48,495 bases of DNA from Psychrobacter sp. 5A.1 (GTDB lineage: Bacteria; Pseudomonadota; Gammaproteobacteria; Pseudomonadales; Moraxellaceae). Positions within the stretch are counted from its first letter, which is position 1, and every line of letters starts with the position of its first letter. The translations under genes were made by a program, and so were the position numbers. The stretch lies in the NCBI RefSeq assembly GCF_030407455.1, contig NZ_JASDDJ010000024.1, positions 1 through 48,495 of the forward strand, written 5' to 3'. The notes under the pieces are model-generated. The model did no database searches and was not told the origin of the DNA. It saw only the letters and a list, made by a program, of their open reading frames with translations. Positions 1 to 9,558 of this stretch are shown in pieces.

Positions 1-67
1 TGCTGAATAAGTCATAATCTTTTTACTTTTCGCTTATTTTAAAAGAACTGTACCACTTTTATAAAGG

Positions 68-222
68 ATGTACTATATCGAACAGATGTGGGCTTGGGTT
101 AAACAAAAACGTAAAGAGTGGCGGCTAGATTGCGTTGATACCTTGTTCTTTTATTTCTTATGGCTGTGTGGCGATTTATAAATTCTTTGACTATAGTGGT
201 CAACTAATTTAGGACAGCCCCT
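68..222 (+). mobile_element. 3' remnant of an IS630-type insertion sequence
   Basis: A 37-residue reading frame at 68-181 contains IEQMWAWVKQKRKEW, which resembles the C-terminal 'NPIEQ.W...K' region of IS630/Tc1-mariner DDE transposases. An in-frame stop lies just upstream (62-64), and no further transposase can be read to the left, so this is a decayed fragment. The sequence after the stop ends in ATTTAGGACAGCCCCTA (about 207-223), which looks like the terminal inverted repeat of the element with its TA target. The family call comes from the motif and the TA-flanked end only. Confidence 0.55.
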
Positions 223-254
223 AAGTTAATAAATGCTATAACTGATTTTTACAG

Positions 255-306
255 AAAAAAAGGTTGCCAACACTATATATAATATAGCGTTAGCAACCTT
301 TTTTCA
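255..306. terminator. Bidirectional rho-independent terminator
   Basis: AAGGTTGCCAACACTATAT at 261-279 pairs with ATATAGCGTTAGCAACCTT at 282-300 with two mismatches. The stem is flanked by an A-run on the left and a T-run on the right. It sits 62 bases beyond the stop of the minus-strand malic enzyme gene, and the A/T flanks allow termination on either strand. Confidence 0.8.
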
Positions 307-367
307 TTCAGTATTGTACTTAGGTAATATGCCCAATATTAGGGTTTGTTATATCTAATTTATAAAC

Positions 368-2050
368 CTAGAAGGAAGTACGGCGATAGTTACGATATTC
401 AGGTAACCAAAAATTTGCTTTTAAACGACGTTGTAAATTCTCCGCTGTAATAGGTAGTGCTAGCTTATCTTGAGCCGCCTGCAATGCCACTGCATACGCT
501 ATTTTTTCACTGATCTCTCTGATAACCTCAATAGGCGGTAGGATGGCACCAGGTGCTTTTTCGTATTCCATTGATATATCTGCAAGGGCTTGGCTTGCCG
601 CCATTAGCATATTATCGCTGATACCCGTCGCCCGTGCTGCTAAAACACCCAGACCAATACCGGGGAAAATATAGCTGTTATTACACTGAGAAACCTCAAA
701 AGACTGGCCGTTAAAAGTAGTATGAGGAAAAGGACTGCCCGTCGCAATAATTGCCTTACCTTTACTCCAATTCATGACCTCTTGCGGCGTTGCTTCCACA
801 CGAGATGTAGGATTTGAGAGTGGTAGTACAATTGGATTTTCCGTATTAACGCACAACGATTCGATCACTTCTTGGGTGAACAGACCTTTTTGTCCACTGA
901 CGCCGAATAGTACGGTTATTTTTGCTTGTTTAACCACTTGCGCTAAACCCAGCTTTTGACTTTTGTCCCAGCTTGCAATAGCTGATTCTTTTTGTACCAA
1001 TGGTTCTTGGAATTTTTGTAGCTCTGTCATATTATCAGTAAGTAGGCCATAACGGTCAACCATAAATACTTGACTGCGAGCCTGCTCTTCAGTCAATCCT
1101 TCACGCTGCATTTGGCGAATGATATGCTCAGCAATACCGCAGCCCGCCGATCCTGCGCCTAAAAATGCTATTTTTTGTTGGCTAAGTTTTTGACCTTTGT
1201 TTAAGCACGCTGCAATCAAGGTACCGACTGAAACCGCAGCAGTGCCCTGAATGTCATCATTGAAGCAGCATAACTGGTCACGATATTTATTCAATAATGG
1301 TGTCGCGTTCTCTTGGGCAAAATCTTCAAATTGTAATAATGCTTCTGGCCAACGGCGCTTAACAGCTTGAATAAATAAATCGACAAAATCATTATATTCA
1401 TCACCCGAGATGCGTGGATTTCTCCAACCCATGTACATAGGATCATCAAGTAGCTGTTGGTTATTGGTGCCGACATCCAGCAAAATAGGGAGACAATAAG
1501 CAGGGCTAATACCACCACAAGCCGTGTACAAAGCTAGTTTACCAATGGGGATTCCCATACCGCCAATGCCTTGATCGCCTAGGCCTAATATACGTTCTCC
1601 ATCAGTGACAACGATTACTTTGACGTTTTGCTTGGTGGCATTTTGCAGCATGTCATCAATTTTATGGCGCTCAGGATATGAGATAAACAGACCCCGTTTA
1701 CGGCGATAAATTTGCGAGAATTTTTCACACGCTTGACCAACGGTTGGGGTATAAATGAGCGGCATCACTTCCTCAATATGCTGCTCAATGAGGTGATGGA
1801 ATAAGGTTTCATTGGTATCTTGGATGTTACGCAAGTAAATATGCTTATCCATATCACTAGTGAATGAGCGCAGTTGATGATAAGCGCGTAATGACTGCTC
1901 CTCAATCGTCTCAATGTTATGAGGCAGTAGCCCAGTTAGATTAAAGCTATCACGTTCTTCTGATGAAAAAGCACTACCTTTATTCAGTAAAGGAGTCTCT
2001 AAAAGAGCAGGTCCAGCAACGGGAATATATAAAGGACGCTTGTTTGACAT
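368..2050 (-). CDS. maeA: NAD-dependent malic enzyme
   Basis: The 560-residue product has the length and character of E. coli MaeA (SfcA), which oxidatively decarboxylates malate to pyruvate with NAD in the cytoplasm. Visible landmarks are the N-terminal malic domain with YTPTVG (100-105), [16 protein letters not shown] (149-164) with its conserved Lys/Asp neighbourhood, the metal-binding E241-D242 and the [11 protein letters not shown] block (263-273). The NAD-binding Rossmann loop GAGSAGCG is at about 298-305. The ATG start is preceded by AAGAAGA on the minus strand. The gene appears to be monocistronic and ends at a strong terminator (255-306). It links malate to pyruvate and NADH supply. 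Confidence 0.93.
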   Translation of the reverse strand: MSNKRPLYIPVAGPALLETPLLNKGSAFSSEERDSFNLTGLLPHNIETIEEQSLRAYHQLRSFTSDMDKHIYLRNIQDTNETLFHHLIEQHIEEVMPLIYTPTVGQACEKFSQIYRRKRGLFISYPERHKIDDMLQNATKQNVKVIVVTDGERILGLGDQGIGGMGIPIGKLALYTACGGISPAYCLPILLDVGTNNQQLLDDPMYMGWRNPRISGDEYNDFVDLFIQAVKRRWPEALLQFEDFAQENATPLLNKYRDQLCCFNDDIQGTAAVSVGTLIAACLNKGQKLSQQKIAFLGAGSAGCGIAEHIIRQMQREGLTEEQARSQVFMVDRYGLLTDNMTELQKFQEPLVQKESAIASWDKSQKLGLAQVVKQAKITVLFGVSGQKGLFTQEVIESLCVNTENPIVLPLSNPTSRVEATPQEVMNWSKGKAIIATGSPFPHTTFNGQSFEVSQCNNSYIFPGIGLGVLAARATGISDNMLMAASQALADISMEYEKAPGAILPPIEVIREISEKIAYAVALQAAQDKLALPITAENLQRRLKANFWLPEYRNYRRTSF

Positions 2051-2394
2051 AATGAAATCTTCTTATTAAGGGTGTATGAGTGAACGCTGTGCTAGGGCTG
2101 CATTATACATAGCATCGAGTGACACTTAACAATAGATAACAATATTTTTTATAGAGTCCATGTCTCTAAATTCGACTCGTTAATCAAATATTTACTTGAA
2201 TAACTTTTTGGTATATTGGTTGATATGACACTCTTTAATATTAGGGCGTGTCTTCATTTTGAAAGTGGTGATAAAATTGAGATCAATGGCAGCCCATTTA
2301 TAGTTTACCGTTCAGATTGAGGATATGCCTGAGTAAGATATAATCATGTAAACTAAGCGCAGCATTTGGGCTGCTAATAGCCATTAGATCCACT
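2051..2394. other. Intergenic region between DoxX gene and maeA
   Basis: This 344-bp gap carries the upstream region of maeA (minus strand) and the downstream region of the DoxX gene. It is AT-rich. The only recognisable structure is a decayed short copy of the MITE family at 2242-2332. No clear terminator for the DoxX gene was seen. Confidence 0.5.
2242..2332. repeat. Degenerate, internally deleted MITE copy
   Basis: The left end TAGGGCGTGTCTTCATTTT, followed by a GGTGATAAAATTGAGAT-like stretch, matches the first ~40 bases of the full-length elements at 35389 and 44978. The right end GATTGAGGATATGCC matches their other end. The copy is about 90 bp instead of 174 bp, so the interior is deleted. 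The right-hand TA has decayed to GA. Confidence 0.6.
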
Positions 2395-2835
2395 CTACTT
2401 TTCTGATAGCATCTTATCTATGCTCAGAGCACCGCCACCTTGTACTGCTAAAGCAAGCAAAGCCACCATCAATACCAATGCATATTCGTAGCCACCGTCA
2501 GCGGCAAATAATCCATTACTGATATGAACAGAAAAAATAGCCACTAACATCGTGAATGCAGCGACCACTGCGGCAGGTCTGGTCAATAGTCCGATGACTA
2601 ATGCAAGGCCACCAAAGAACTCAGCACCGCCTGCCAGCATGGCCATCAAGTAGCCAGGCTCCATACCGATACTGCTTAGCCATTGAGCCGTACCTGCTAG
2701 CCCATTACCACCGAACCAGCCAAATAGTTTTTGGGCACCATGGGCTGCCAAAATCAAGCCGACAGGTACACGAAGAATTAAAGCTGCTGACCCAGCTTTT
2801 GATGTCAAAATTTTGTGCAATAGTGATGTTGTCAT
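2395..2835 (-). CDS. DoxX family membrane protein
   Basis: A 146-residue integral membrane protein with about four hydrophobic segments. It has the DoxX-family signature regions RVPVGLILAAHGAQKLFGWF (about 22-41) and GGAEFFGGLALVIGLLTRP (about 69-87). DoxX/YphA-type proteins are small inner-membrane proteins of poorly defined function, sometimes tied to thiol or redox stress. It is transcribed divergently from the LysR regulator starting at 2987, across a 151-bp gap, which is the usual layout for a LysR protein and its target. Which compound induces it cannot be told. Confidence 0.85.
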   Translation of the reverse strand: MTTSLLHKILTSKAGSAALILRVPVGLILAAHGAQKLFGWFGGNGLAGTAQWLSSIGMEPGYLMAMLAGGAEFFGGLALVIGLLTRPAAVVAAFTMLVAIFSVHISNGLFAADGGYEYALVLMVALLALAVQGGGALSIDKMLSEK

Positions 2836-2986
2836 TGATAATTACTCGATTACATATTATTGGGATAAATTGTGTAGGGAATGATATGAGCACACTTTAC
2901 TATCAACGATATAAAATAGTAAGCTGAGTTATATTGAATAATTATCAACATATTGTTTATAGTGTATTTAATATTGGGATAAAAAT

Positions 2987-3919
2987 ATGGATAGAATTGA
3001 CGCAATGCGTGCCTTTGTCGCGGTAGTGACAGAGGGCAGTTTTAGTAAGGCGGCCATCACGATGCAACTCTCACCGCAGCTGGTCAGCAAGTATGTTGCA
3101 AGACTGGAAGAGCAACTACATACTCGCCTGCTCAACCGCACTACTCGCAAGGTCAGTTTGACTGAGGCTGGCAGTCAATATTTTACGCATGCACAGCATA
3201 TTTTATCGAGTATTGATGAAATGGCAGCACAGTTGGGCGGCTTACAACAACACCCTAAAGGGGTTCTACGAATCAGTGCGCCCGTCTCGTTTGCCTTAAA
3301 ACACATGGCAAGATTGATCGCTGATTTTCAAGAAAAATATCCCTCAGTCACTGTTGATCTACAGCTGAGCGACCGAAAAGTTGATATCGTCGAAGAAGGC
3401 TTTGATATCGCACTGCGTATTGGACAGCTCGAGAGCTCGTCGCTCATCGCCAAACAAATTGCGCCTATCCGCGTGGTTTTGTGTGCCTCACCTGAATATT
3501 TGAAAATTCATGGTTTGCCCAAACAACTTGAGGATTTAGAGGCACTTCGCTATTTGCACTATAGCTATATGAATGTAGAAACTCAGGGGCAAATTTATAA
3601 ATACCTAAAGACAAAACATTTCAAGGAACGTAGCGTTTTCCATAGTAACAACGGCGACGTACTGGTAGAAGCCGCCATTGCAGGTGCGGGACTGATATTG
3701 CAGCCGACTTTTATTACTAGTGAGGCGCTAAACACTGGCAAATTGGTCATAGTCCTACCTGAATACGAGCCCAACCCTTTAGGCTTATATGCCGTCTATG
3801 CCCATAGAAAACTGCTGCCCCATAAAGTCAGATGTTTTATTGACTTTATGACGGACTACTATGGCACGCCGCCGTACTGGGATGAGCAGATAGTGAGAAA
3901 ATCAGTAGCAAATAGTTAG
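2987..3919 (+). CDS. LysR-family transcriptional regulator
   Basis: A 310-residue protein. The N-terminal winged helix-turn-helix (about 1-60) has the typical MDRIDAMRAFVAVVTEGSFS opening and the recognition-helix region SPQLVSKYVARLEEQL. A LysR effector-binding domain follows (about 90-295), with a HMARLIADFQEKYPSVTVDL-like stretch. It resembles the large CrgA/YafC-type subgroup. It is divergent from the DoxX gene and is therefore the likely regulator of that gene and of itself. It ends 6 bases before the convergent efflux lipoprotein gene. The effector is unknown. Confidence 0.88.
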   Translation: MDRIDAMRAFVAVVTEGSFSKAAITMQLSPQLVSKYVARLEEQLHTRLLNRTTRKVSLTEAGSQYFTHAQHILSSIDEMAAQLGGLQQHPKGVLRISAPVSFALKHMARLIADFQEKYPSVTVDLQLSDRKVDIVEEGFDIALRIGQLESSSLIAKQIAPIRVVLCASPEYLKIHGLPKQLEDLEALRYLHYSYMNVETQGQIYKYLKTKHFKERSVFHSNNGDVLVEAAIAGAGLILQPTFITSEALNTGKLVIVLPEYEPNPLGLYAVYAHRKLLPHKVRCFIDFMTDYYGTPPYWDEQIVRKSVANS

Positions 3920-3925
3920 CGAAAT

Positions 3926-5395
3926 TTACGATGCCTCCGCAGTGACATTCTCTACCCACCCTCCTCCCAATGATTTATAAAGGTTCAGTAGCATTTGTGC
4001 TCGAGCAAGCTGCGAGTAGATCAAGTTTTCTTGTATTTGTTCCGAGTCGAGCTGCGCTGTCAGAGCTTCATCTAATGTTTGATAACCATAACGAAACAGT
4101 TTTTCGGCATCGCTGGCACGCTTGGCAGACTGCTGATAGGCCGTATTCAGCAATTTTTGTTGCTGCTGTAGAGCCTGATGCACCTGATAGGTATTATCTA
4201 CCTCACCGAGCGCGCGCAGTAGCCGTCGATCATATTGCAGTAGCGCCGTTTGCAATCGAGCGTCTGCGCTGTCAATATTGGCCTCAATCCGACCATTCGT
4301 AAAAATGGGAACCTGTATACCCACACTCAGTATACTGCCCCAACCTTTCAAATCTGGCACATCACTGTCAACGTCAATACGCCCACCTTGACCTAAAAAA
4401 CGAATGGAGAAACGTGGCAGCAGATCAGCTTTGGCACTTGCCAGTTTGGCAGAATAGGCATTGACTTGTGCGCCATAGGCACGCAGATCTGGACGACGTT
4501 CTAGCAACCCTTGTGGCGTTTGGCCACTGGGCGCACTCGGTTGATGATTGAGAATGTCTACAGTCGTAGAAGGTAGCTCAAAACCTTGCGGTACTTGCCC
4601 GATAAGTACGGCTATGCTACGTACGTGTGTGGCATATTCTGCATTGATTGTGCTTTTTTTCGCACGCATGGCATTGAGTTTACTTTGGACATTATTGACT
4701 TCATACATGGTGACTTGACCTGCTTGAAAACGCCCTTTTATATATCGCTCAAAGCGCGTCAATATCTCTACATTGCGGGCGGTAATGACTTCACGCTGCT
4801 GGGCGGCACGGGCCTGAAAATAGTGATCAGCAATTTGATCTGCCAGTAGCATTTGCGCGCCATATACTTTTTCTTGTACACCCAACGCCGCATAACGGGC
4901 GGCATCAGCATCACTTTGTTTTCTGCCAAATATATCAGGCTCCCACGCAGCAGAGAATCCCGCATTAGCATGACTGCTGTCTATATCTTGGTGCGTCTCC
5001 AGCAGCGCTGTACTAGCACCCAATAGACGACTGAGGTTGTCATTTGCAGACAGATGAGCCGAACCATTTATAAGGCCCGCTGAAGCATTGACGCCAGCTT
5101 GTGGCCCAAGATCAGCAGTGGCAAGACGACTGATTGCCACTGCTTCTGCAAAACGACTTTCAGCGATACGGATATCGGGGCTGTCTTGTAAGCCTTGCTC
5201 TATTAGGCGACTTAATAGCGGATCTTGCCATTGTCGCCACCAGTGGCTAATTTCTGGACTGCCCTTCGCCGCTTTGTTTTCGTCAAACATTGTCGGAATA
5301 GAAATGTCACTTTGGCGTACAACCTGTGTGCTTTGGCAGGCGCTTAAGATCAAGACCAATGCTCCCAAACTCACAATTTTGGATAATGGAAACAT
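3926..5395 (-). CDS. NodT/OprM-type outer-membrane efflux lipoprotein
   Basis: A 489-residue protein with a lipoprotein signal peptide ending in the lipobox LSAC (Cys20). Two outer-membrane-efflux-protein repeats follow, rich in Ala, Gln and Leu helices (for example LLERRPDLRAYGAQVNAYSA, typical of NodT-family factors). It would form the trimeric TolC-like channel of a tripartite exporter. The ATG follows a good AAGGAG on the minus strand. It is the last of four co-directional genes (adaptor, ABC fusion, permease, channel), with a 158-bp gap from the permease gene. The context makes it the dedicated outer-membrane partner of the RbbA/YhhJ-like transporter. Confidence 0.88.
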   Translation of the reverse strand: MFPLSKIVSLGALVLILSACQSTQVVRQSDISIPTMFDENKAAKGSPEISHWWRQWQDPLLSRLIEQGLQDSPDIRIAESRFAEAVAISRLATADLGPQAGVNASAGLINGSAHLSANDNLSRLLGASTALLETHQDIDSSHANAGFSAAWEPDIFGRKQSDADAARYAALGVQEKVYGAQMLLADQIADHYFQARAAQQREVITARNVEILTRFERYIKGRFQAGQVTMYEVNNVQSKLNAMRAKKSTINAEYATHVRSIAVLIGQVPQGFELPSTTVDILNHQPSAPSGQTPQGLLERRPDLRAYGAQVNAYSAKLASAKADLLPRFSIRFLGQGGRIDVDSDVPDLKGWGSILSVGIQVPIFTNGRIEANIDSADARLQTALLQYDRRLLRALGEVDNTYQVHQALQQQQKLLNTAYQQSAKRASDAEKLFRYGYQTLDEALTAQLDSEQIQENLIYSQLARAQMLLNLYKSLGGGWVENVTAEAS

Positions 5396-5553
5396 GCGCT
5401 TCTTCTCCTTATATTCTCTATCATTATTTTTAATTCAGTGCCATGGTCGAATATCAAACACGCCCTAGGACGTCTCATAGAAGCTATCCTAGGATATCGT
5501 TATACATATGACTGGCTTTTATTGAGCCAAATTGGGTCAGTCTGTTTTGCACA

Positions 5554-6672
5554 TTATCCTAGCTTTTCAAGCATCGCTTTAAATCGTACTAAAGCAAAAA
5601 TAAGAAACACGACGCCGATACCTGTCATGACTAATAGCTCAGGCCAAACAATGTCCAAGCCAGCATTACGGAATAAAACATTTTGAGTAAAGCTGACAAA
5701 CTGAGTCGTGGGCCAATACTCGCTTATCATTTGTGCCGCTTCGGGCATATTGCTGCGTGGCGCTATAGAGCCAGATAAGAGTAACGATACAACCAAAACG
5801 GGCAACATCAATAAGGCAAACTGCGGCATACTCGGTGCCATGGTTGATAGCATAATGCCGAGAGAAGATATGGAGAACAGATAAACGACCACACCACTAC
5901 CGAATAAAAGCAGCGACCCGTTGATGGGAATGCCGAGCAGATACTGGACCACAAAAACCATCGATAACATGGAGGCACATAAAATCACCAAGCTATTGGC
6001 AAGTATTTTTGAAATCACGATTTCTGTTGTATTGACTGGCATCACCAAGAGATGCTCGATGGTGCCACGTTCGCGTTCACGGATAACGGCAGCACCAGAC
6101 AACCCTATTGCCAAGAGCGCAATCATATTGCAGACTTCCATAACTGGTGTGTACCAGTAGCTGTCTCCGTTTGGGTTAAATATCATGTTCAGTACTGGCT
6201 TGACCAATAACGGTGGATCGGCTTGTTTTAAAAAATTACTCACTTCCTGATTAAATATTTGGAGAATATAGGCTTGCCCAATACCTGCTTGAGTCATGGT
6301 GGTGGCATCAATTAACAGCTGAACTTGCGGTTTTCGTCCAGCCAGCACATCCCGTTCAAACCCAGGTGGAAACTCCAGCACAAAAATAAGCTTGCTCTTG
6401 TCCATCAACTCATCGACATCTTCGCGTTTTACATCGACAGGAGGCAGAAAGTAAGGTTGTTGTAGGGCATCTCGAATTTGTCTGGTCAGGGCTGTACGGT
6501 CTAAATCTATAATACCTACAGGCGCATTGCGTACATCCGTATTGATGCCTTCTGCCACAGTATAAATAGTGACAGAGAACACGAAGCCAATCATGAGAAA
6601 CAGTATCTTGTCTCCAAAAAGACTGCGCAATTCTTTGATGGTCAACGTCCAGATATTTTTAAAAGTCTGCAC
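5554..6672 (-). CDS. yhhJ: ABC-2 type permease, YhhJ-like
   Basis: A 372-residue inner-membrane protein close to the length of E. coli YhhJ (about 375). There is one N-terminal membrane helix (LFLMIGFVFSVTIYTVAEGI, about 26-45), then a large periplasmic domain. A C-terminal block of about five helices carries the ABC-2 signature (RERERGTIEHLLVMPV, about 199-214). The start codon is GTG and abuts the TAA of the upstream ABC fusion gene; the GGAGG inside the last codons of that gene acts as ribosome-binding site, so the two genes are translationally coupled. It likely pairs with the membrane domain of the fusion protein to complete the pore. Confidence 0.88.
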   Translation of the reverse strand: MQTFKNIWTLTIKELRSLFGDKILFLMIGFVFSVTIYTVAEGINTDVRNAPVGIIDLDRTALTRQIRDALQQPYFLPPVDVKREDVDELMDKSKLIFVLEFPPGFERDVLAGRKPQVQLLIDATTMTQAGIGQAYILQIFNQEVSNFLKQADPPLLVKPVLNMIFNPNGDSYWYTPVMEVCNMIALLAIGLSGAAVIRERERGTIEHLLVMPVNTTEIVISKILANSLVILCASMLSMVFVVQYLLGIPINGSLLLFGSGVVVYLFSISSLGIMLSTMAPSMPQFALLMLPVLVVSLLLSGSIAPRSNMPEAAQMISEYWPTTQFVSFTQNVLFRNAGLDIVWPELLVMTGIGVVFLIFALVRFKAMLEKLG

Positions 6673-9444
6673 TTATACCTCCTGCTTTTTCAGGAAAATA
6701 GAGGCAAATGTGATAAATGCCAAGGCAAAAGCGGTCAAAACCATGTACTCCGTCAAAAAACTGGACCAACTCAGTCCTTTAGTAAACCCGCCAATACTGA
6801 TACGCTGATACCAAGATGCGGGGAACCCGACCCCAATGGCATAAGCAATGCCGTCCATACTAGAGAGCGGGTACAACAACCCAGAGTAGTTAATGGTGGG
6901 TATCAGAGTGACGATGGCGGTGACAAACAAGGCGGCAACCTGTGTACGAACCAAACTAGACACTAAAAGCCCCAAGCCTGTAGACACATAGACCAACAGC
7001 AATGCGCCAAAAGACATCGCCAAAAAAGAGCCTTTTATGGGCACTTTAAACCAAAATATGGCCATGAGCACAAGTATGAGATAATTGATCAGTCCCAGAA
7101 CGACATAAGGCAGCTGTTTTCCGAGCAGATATTGAGGCACACTGGCTGGTGATGTGTAGAGGTTTGATATCGAGCCAACTTCGCGCTCACGCACCACACC
7201 CAGCGTGGTCATCATTGCCGGAATCAACATGAGTATCATCATTAGCACACTGGGAATGACCGCGTTCACACTTTTGAAGTCTTGGTTATACATAAAGCGT
7301 GGAACCACTTCAGCAGCAGGGTCTAAATCGATAGGCAAGCCAGTATCTTGAAGAAGGTCTTTGATATATATCCTCATAATCCCTCCTACATAGCCCTCAA
7401 TATTGGCCGCATTGAATGGTACTGTCCCATCAATATAAAAGCTCGCTTCTGGTTGTCTATTGGCCAATAAATCACGTCCATAATCCACTGGAATATCAAT
7501 AACCAATTTCGTCTCAGAGCTTCTAAGCGCGTATTCAGCGGCCTTTATAGAGTCTACGGGTGACGTAGATGTAAAATATTCTGAGCCCGAAAAGTACTCC
7601 GTCAACTGTCGACTTTGTGCAGAGTGATCTTGATCCAGTATGGTATACGGTAAATCGTGCACATCAAAAGAGATACTCCAACCAGTCATGACCATCAAAA
7701 TAATGGGCCCAACGATAGCAAAGAACAGCCTGATTTTATCGCGTAATAGCTCTTTAAATTCACGCGTGGCAAATGTCCACACAGTGGTAAACCAATACTT
7801 AAGCGTGTCGGTTTTGTCGGTTTGACTATCAGGTTCAGACGCTATGATCGCTGATTCTGCTGGTGTATTTTCAGTCGTGTCGTTTTGGCTGGTGGGTTCA
7901 GTGTCATTTTTTTCATCTTCGAGCAGATACTCTACAAAGGCTTCTTCGAGATCTTCCGCTTGTTTATTATGTGTCAGCTCTGTCGGTGTACCAACGACCA
8001 GCACGCGACCACGGTGCATAAAAGAGATGCGATCGCATCGGCTGGCCTCATTCATAAAATGAGTAGAAATAAATATCGTGATTTTATCTTCTCGTGAAAG
8101 CGTCAATAGCTGTCGCCAAAACATATCACGAGCACCAGGATCGACACCTGAGGTTGGCTCATCCAAAATCAATACTTCGGGATGATGCAAACAAGCCGCT
8201 GCCAGCTGTAATCGTTGGCGGATACCCAGTGACAACGAGGCTGGCGCTGTATCCGCCACAGCACTGAGGTCAAATTTATCTAACGCATCCTTTACGGCCT
8301 GCTGTCCACGCTCCCCTTCTATTTGATAAAGGGTTGCATGCAGCTCTAAGTTTTGACGTACGCTCAACTCTTCATAAAGCGAGAAAGACTGCGACATATA
8401 ACCGACACGCATTTTTGTCGCTATGTCATTTGCATCGATAGACTGACCCAGCAGTTTGGCTGAGCCCTCTGTTTTATCAATCAATCCAGTCAGCATTTTC
8501 ATCGTGGTCGATTTACCACAACCGTTAGAGCCTAAAAAACCAAAAATCTCACCTTTCTCAATACAAAAGCTGACATTATCAACCGCTGTAAAGTCTCCAA
8601 AACGCTTGGTTAAGTTTTTTGCCTCAATAGCGGGCGGTGCATCAGGATCAGGGACAAATGGCGTGATAATCAACGCGCCTGCATTCGTTTGTTTCTCTGG
8701 TGGCAATAGCTTGATGTAGGCTTCTTCAAGTGACGTGACATTCAGCTCTGTCATGACGGTTTGCGTCCGCTGATTGGCTAAGAGCTTGCCGTCATCCATC
8801 GCTAGCAGGTATTCAAAATTTTTGGCTTCATCAATATAGGCTGTCGACACGATGACCGTCATCTCTTGACGTTCAGCTTGTAGCGAGGCCACTAATGACC
8901 AGAATTGACGGCGTGATAAAGGGTCTACCCCTGTGGTTGGCTCATCAAGAATCAGTAAGTCAGGATTGTGCACCAACGCACAGCATAAACTCAGTTTTTG
9001 CTTCATTCCGCCCGATAGCTTGCCAGCCGCACGATCAGGAAACGGTGCTAGTCCAGTTGCCTCAAGCAAACGGGCTATTCGTACATGGCGCTCATGCGCA
9101 TTCAATCCAAACAGTCGTGCATGAAATTCCACATTCTCATATACCGACAGGGTTGGATAAAGATTATGCCCTAAGCCTTGTGGCATAAAGGCGATATGTT
9201 TTGACAGCGCCTCACGTGCAGATTTTTCTGCCATATCCTTACCGAATACTTGCACGGAGCCATTTTGAATGACCTTGACCCCTGCAATAAGAGACAACAA
9301 CGTTGATTTTCCGACACCATCAGGACCAATTAGCCCAACGGTGCTCCCTTGTAAAATATTTAGGGAAATATTATCAAGAGCAACCGTCTTGCCATATGTA
9401 TGCGACACAGTGTTAATTTCAACGGCGGTATGTTGGCTATCCAT
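6673..9444 (-). CDS. rbbA: RbbA-like ABC ATPase-ATPase-permease fusion
   Basis: A 923-residue protein with two ABC ATPase domains followed by an ABC-2 membrane domain, as in E. coli RbbA (YhiH, about 911 aa). Domain 1 has Walker A GPDGVGKST (40-48), signature LSGGMKQ (143-149), Walker B LILDEPT (164-170), and STAY instead of the usual H-loop His. Domain 2 has Walker A GSNGCGKST (305-313), a degenerate signature LSLGIRQ (404-410), and an intact STHF H-loop. The membrane part starts near 545 and has one helix, a periplasmic region and about five C-terminal helices. Gene order HlyD-RbbA-YhhJ matches E. coli yhiI-rbbA-yhhJ. RbbA was named for ribosome association, but this context argues for export. 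Confidence 0.9.
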   Translation of the reverse strand: MDSQHTAVEINTVSHTYGKTVALDNISLNILQGSTVGLIGPDGVGKSTLLSLIAGVKVIQNGSVQVFGKDMAEKSAREALSKHIAFMPQGLGHNLYPTLSVYENVEFHARLFGLNAHERHVRIARLLEATGLAPFPDRAAGKLSGGMKQKLSLCCALVHNPDLLILDEPTTGVDPLSRRQFWSLVASLQAERQEMTVIVSTAYIDEAKNFEYLLAMDDGKLLANQRTQTVMTELNVTSLEEAYIKLLPPEKQTNAGALIITPFVPDPDAPPAIEAKNLTKRFGDFTAVDNVSFCIEKGEIFGFLGSNGCGKSTTMKMLTGLIDKTEGSAKLLGQSIDANDIATKMRVGYMSQSFSLYEELSVRQNLELHATLYQIEGERGQQAVKDALDKFDLSAVADTAPASLSLGIRQRLQLAAACLHHPEVLILDEPTSGVDPGARDMFWRQLLTLSREDKITIFISTHFMNEASRCDRISFMHRGRVLVVGTPTELTHNKQAEDLEEAFVEYLLEDEKNDTEPTSQNDTTENTPAESAIIASEPDSQTDKTDTLKYWFTTVWTFATREFKELLRDKIRLFFAIVGPIILMVMTGWSISFDVHDLPYTILDQDHSAQSRQLTEYFSGSEYFTSTSPVDSIKAAEYALRSSETKLVIDIPVDYGRDLLANRQPEASFYIDGTVPFNAANIEGYVGGIMRIYIKDLLQDTGLPIDLDPAAEVVPRFMYNQDFKSVNAVIPSVLMMILMLIPAMMTTLGVVREREVGSISNLYTSPASVPQYLLGKQLPYVVLGLINYLILVLMAIFWFKVPIKGSFLAMSFGALLLVYVSTGLGLLVSSLVRTQVAALFVTAIVTLIPTINYSGLLYPLSSMDGIAYAIGVGFPASWYQRISIGGFTKGLSWSSFLTEYMVLTAFALAFITFASIFLKKQEV

Positions 9445-9558
9445 ACGTTATCTCTCAGTTTGTATCGTTAATTTATTCATAAAGATAACTCTTCGGTTGT
9501 AAAACCCTCTGAATAATTTATGACCTCATTTTCTGCTGTCATACTCGAACATGAGAAA

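Noticed and set aside
1..67. More of the insertion sequence at the left edge
   Set aside because: No transposase can be read here in any frame and the stretch does not match the remnant's motif; its nature is undetermined.
5457..5467. ACACGCCCTAG upstream of the efflux lipoprotein as another MITE end
   Set aside because: Only about ten bases match and no second end or interior is recognisable.
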